A DNA stretch of 64,000 bases from Epilithonimonas tenax DSM 16811. Lineage in GTDB: Bacteria > Bacteroidota > Bacteroidia > Flavobacteriales > Weeksellaceae. The notes under the pieces are model-generated. The model did not search any database and was not told the origin of the DNA. It saw nothing but the letters and a program-made list of their open reading frames with translations. Below, in pieces: positions 62,309 to 64,000 of this stretch. Made by a program: the position numbers and the translations under genes. The DNA lies in contig NZ_AUAA01000018.1 in assembly GCF_000428485.1 (NCBI RefSeq), positions 1 to 64,000 on the forward strand, given 5' to 3'. Every line of letters starts with the position of its first letter. Position 1 is the first letter of the stretch.

Positions 62309-64000
62309 ATGGAACACAAACATATTTACGACAAGGAAGGAAATCAGCTTTGCTGCACAGCACAGGAAGGCAAAATCTACAATGATACTGGCGCCAAAAA
62401 ATTACTTGAGGATGACAAATGCTGTTCTACCAAGAATAACAAAGCGGAAGCGCACAGCGAGGACGACGGGCACGACCACGACCATAGCACTGGTGAGAAA
62501 AATACATTTCAAATGTTTTTACCAGCAATTGTTTCTCTGGTTATTCTGTTGATAGGCATCGTACTGGATAACTTTTTTCCGCAGGAGTGGTTTCAAGGCT
62601 GGGTACGAATCGTATGGTATGCGGTGGCTTATTTGCCTGTGGGTCTACCCGTTCTAAAAGAAGCGTATGAAAGCATTGCCAAAGGTGACGTTTTTTCGGA
62701 ATTTTTTCTAATGGGCATTGCTACTATAGGCGCATTTGCAATCGGAGAATATCCGGAAGGGGTTGCTGTTATGTTATTCTACAGTGTAGGAGAGGTTTTC
62801 CAGACACTTGCTGTTTCGAGAGCAAAGAATAATATCAAAGCATTGTTGGATCAGCGTCCTGATGAGGTGACCATTCTTGAAGGTAACCAACCAAAGACCA
62901 TCCCTGCCAAACAGGCGAAAATTGGGGATATTGTACAGCTAAAATCAGGAGAGAAGCTGGCTCTGGACGGAGAGTTGGTAAGTGAATCCGCATCGTTCAA
63001 TACCGCTGCATTAACTGGTGAAAGTAAGCCTGATACTAAAAACAAAGGTGAGAGCGTGCTTGCCGGAATGATCAATCTACAGACTATTGCTCAGGTAAAA
63101 GTGACAACTGCTTACGAAGACAGTAAGTTGAGCAAAATTTTGGAATTGGTACAAAATGCGACGGCTCAGAAGGCACCTACCGAACTTTTTATCCGAAAAT
63201 TCGCAAGGATTTATACACCCATTGTCGTCGGACTCGCAGTACTGATATGCCTACTACCATATCTGTTCGTGGAAAATTATATTTTCCGTGACTGGCTTTA
63301 CAGAGCATTAGTGTTCTTAGTTATCTCTTGTCCGTGCGCCCTGGTTATCAGCATTCCTTTAGGCTATTTCGGCGGAATTGGCGCAGCTTCAAAAAATGGT
63401 ATACTGTTTAAAGGAAGTAATTTTTTAGACATTATTGCCAATATTAAAAATGTGGTGATGGACAAGACCGGAACAATGACCGAGGGCGTCTTTAAAGTTC
63501 AAGAAGTTACTTTAAAATCTGAATTTAATAAAGATGAAATTCTGAAGATGGTAAATGCTTTAGAAAGCAAAAGTACCCATCCGGTCGCTACGGCAATCCA
63601 TCAATATGTCGGCGAAATTGACCATTCTATACAATTAGAAAATACAGAAGAAATTGCTGGGCACGGATTGAAAGCCAGTATCAACGGAAAAGATCTACTT
63701 GTGGGAAATTTTAAATTGATGGATAAGTTCAATATCAAATATGATCTTGACCCCTCGCAGATCGTTTATACAATAATTGCAATCGCATATGACGAAAAAT
63801 TTGCAGGCTACATTACTATTGCAGACAGTATAAAAGCGGATGCACAACTGAGCATTGATAATCTTAAAGCCTTAGGTGTAAAAACTACGATGTTAAGCGG
63901 AGACAAGAGCACTGTTGTAAAATTTGTTGCAGATCAACTGGGAATTAATAACGCCTTTGGCGATCTGTTACCGGAAGATAAGGTCAACAAAGTAAAAGAG
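62309..64000 (+). CDS. cadA: Zn/Cd/Pb-type P1B ATPase, cut by window end
   Basis: At least 563 residues; the frame is open to the end of the window. The N-terminus is Cys/His-rich without a clear HMA (QLCCTAQEGK, DDKCCS, DDGHDHDHS). The membrane CPC site reads VISCPCALVISIPLGYF, as in CadA/ZntA. DKTGTMTEG is the phosphorylation loop, STHPVA the HP motif, and LSGDKST the TGD equivalent. It starts 17 bases after czcB, likely same operon, supplying inner-membrane Zn/Cd export next to the RND pump. Confidence 0.92.
   Translation, partial: MEHKHIYDKEGNQLCCTAQEGKIYNDTGAKKLLEDDKCCSTKNNKAEAHSEDDGHDHDHSTGEKNTFQMFLPAIVSLVILLIGIVLDNFFPQEWFQGWVRIVWYAVAYLPVGLPVLKEAYESIAKGDVFSEFFLMGIATIGAFAIGEYPEGVAVMLFYSVGEVFQTLAVSRAKNNIKALLDQRPDEVTILEGNQPKTIPAKQAKIGDIVQLKSGEKLALDGELVSESASFNTAALTGESKPDTKNKGESVLAGMINLQTIAQVKVTTAYEDSKLSKILELVQNATAQKAPTELFIRKFARIYTPIVVGLAVLICLLPYLFVENYIFRDWLYRALVFLVISCPCALVISIPLGYFGGIGAASKNGILFKGSNFLDIIANIKNVVMDKTGTMTEGVFKVQEVTLKSEFNKDEILKMVNALESKSTHPVATAIHQYVGEIDHSIQLENTEEIAGHGLKASINGKDLLVGNFKLMDKFNIKYDLDPSQIVYTIIAIAYDEKFAGYITIADSIKADAQLSIDNLKALGVKTTMLSGDKSTVVKFVADQLGINNAFGDLLPEDKVNKVKE

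Noticed and set aside
1-64000. Transposase, integrase or tRNA gene marking island borders
   Set aside because: None could be recognised in any frame, so borders of the mobile regions are unknown.

Overview
The window looks like part of a Flavobacteriia (Bacteroidota) genome close to Chryseobacterium, Elizabethkingia or Epilithonimonas. The DNA is AT-rich, promoter-like sites follow the Bacteroidota TTTG / TAnnTTTG pattern, Shine-Dalgarno sites are mostly absent, and the families seen (SusC/SusD, RteC, DUF3853, DUF6520, MauE with a CSCGG motif, oleate hydratase, PRTRC) are typical of that phylum. Family names rest on recognised motifs and overall sequence character, because no database search could be run.

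Layout. 1-1346 is a broken UvrD-type helicase. 1595-4655 (+) is a haem peroxidase module: a small partner protein, a DyP-type peroxidase and a catalase-fold protein. It ends at a hairpin shared with a long minus-strand block, 4881-13668. Read in the direction of transcription that block holds an AraC regulator, an oleate hydratase with Met at the catalytic Glu position, an outer-membrane barrel, an alpha/beta hydrolase, an MlaE-F-D lipid transporter and a second, canonical oleate hydratase. I read it as one fatty-acid release, transport and hydration island. 13702-16402 (-) carries unknown proteins, an XRE regulator and a missed 46-residue ORF. 16453-17363 has no convincing gene but a plus-strand promoter and a strongly base-paired stretch.

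17364-24365 (+) is SusC, SusD and an S9 peptidase. It converges on a minus-strand set (24403-26665) of a DUF6520 cysteine-containing exported protein, a MauE-type membrane protein, a missed 54-residue protein and a lipoprotein. A TPR-AraC one-component regulator (26922-28631) completes the set.

28683-40856 (+) is mobile-element backbone. It has RteC, two copies of a 34-bp inverted repeat, Xis2c/DUF3853-like excision proteins, replication-type winged-helix proteins, and a Rep_3-type initiator followed by seven iterons, two DnaA-box-like sites and an AT-rich tract. Then come a degenerate primase-like protein, SSB and a PRTRC cassette (E, C, an F-like protein, B, ThiF). Two small genes inside it are broken.

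40857-64000 is a metal-resistance island: mercury (GDCCVxC protein, MerT-MerP fusion, ArsR-type regulator), copper (multicopper oxidase fused to a barrel, DUF3347 and DUF305 proteins, CopA ATPase, regulator), arsenic (ArsR, DUF6428, phosphatase-type reductase, and two damaged Acr3 genes) and Co/Zn/Cd (CzcA-CzcC fusion, CzcB, and a P-type ATPase cut by the window end). Palindrome clusters lie at 41027-41230 and 55182-55600, and several frameshifts suggest either decay or assembly error.
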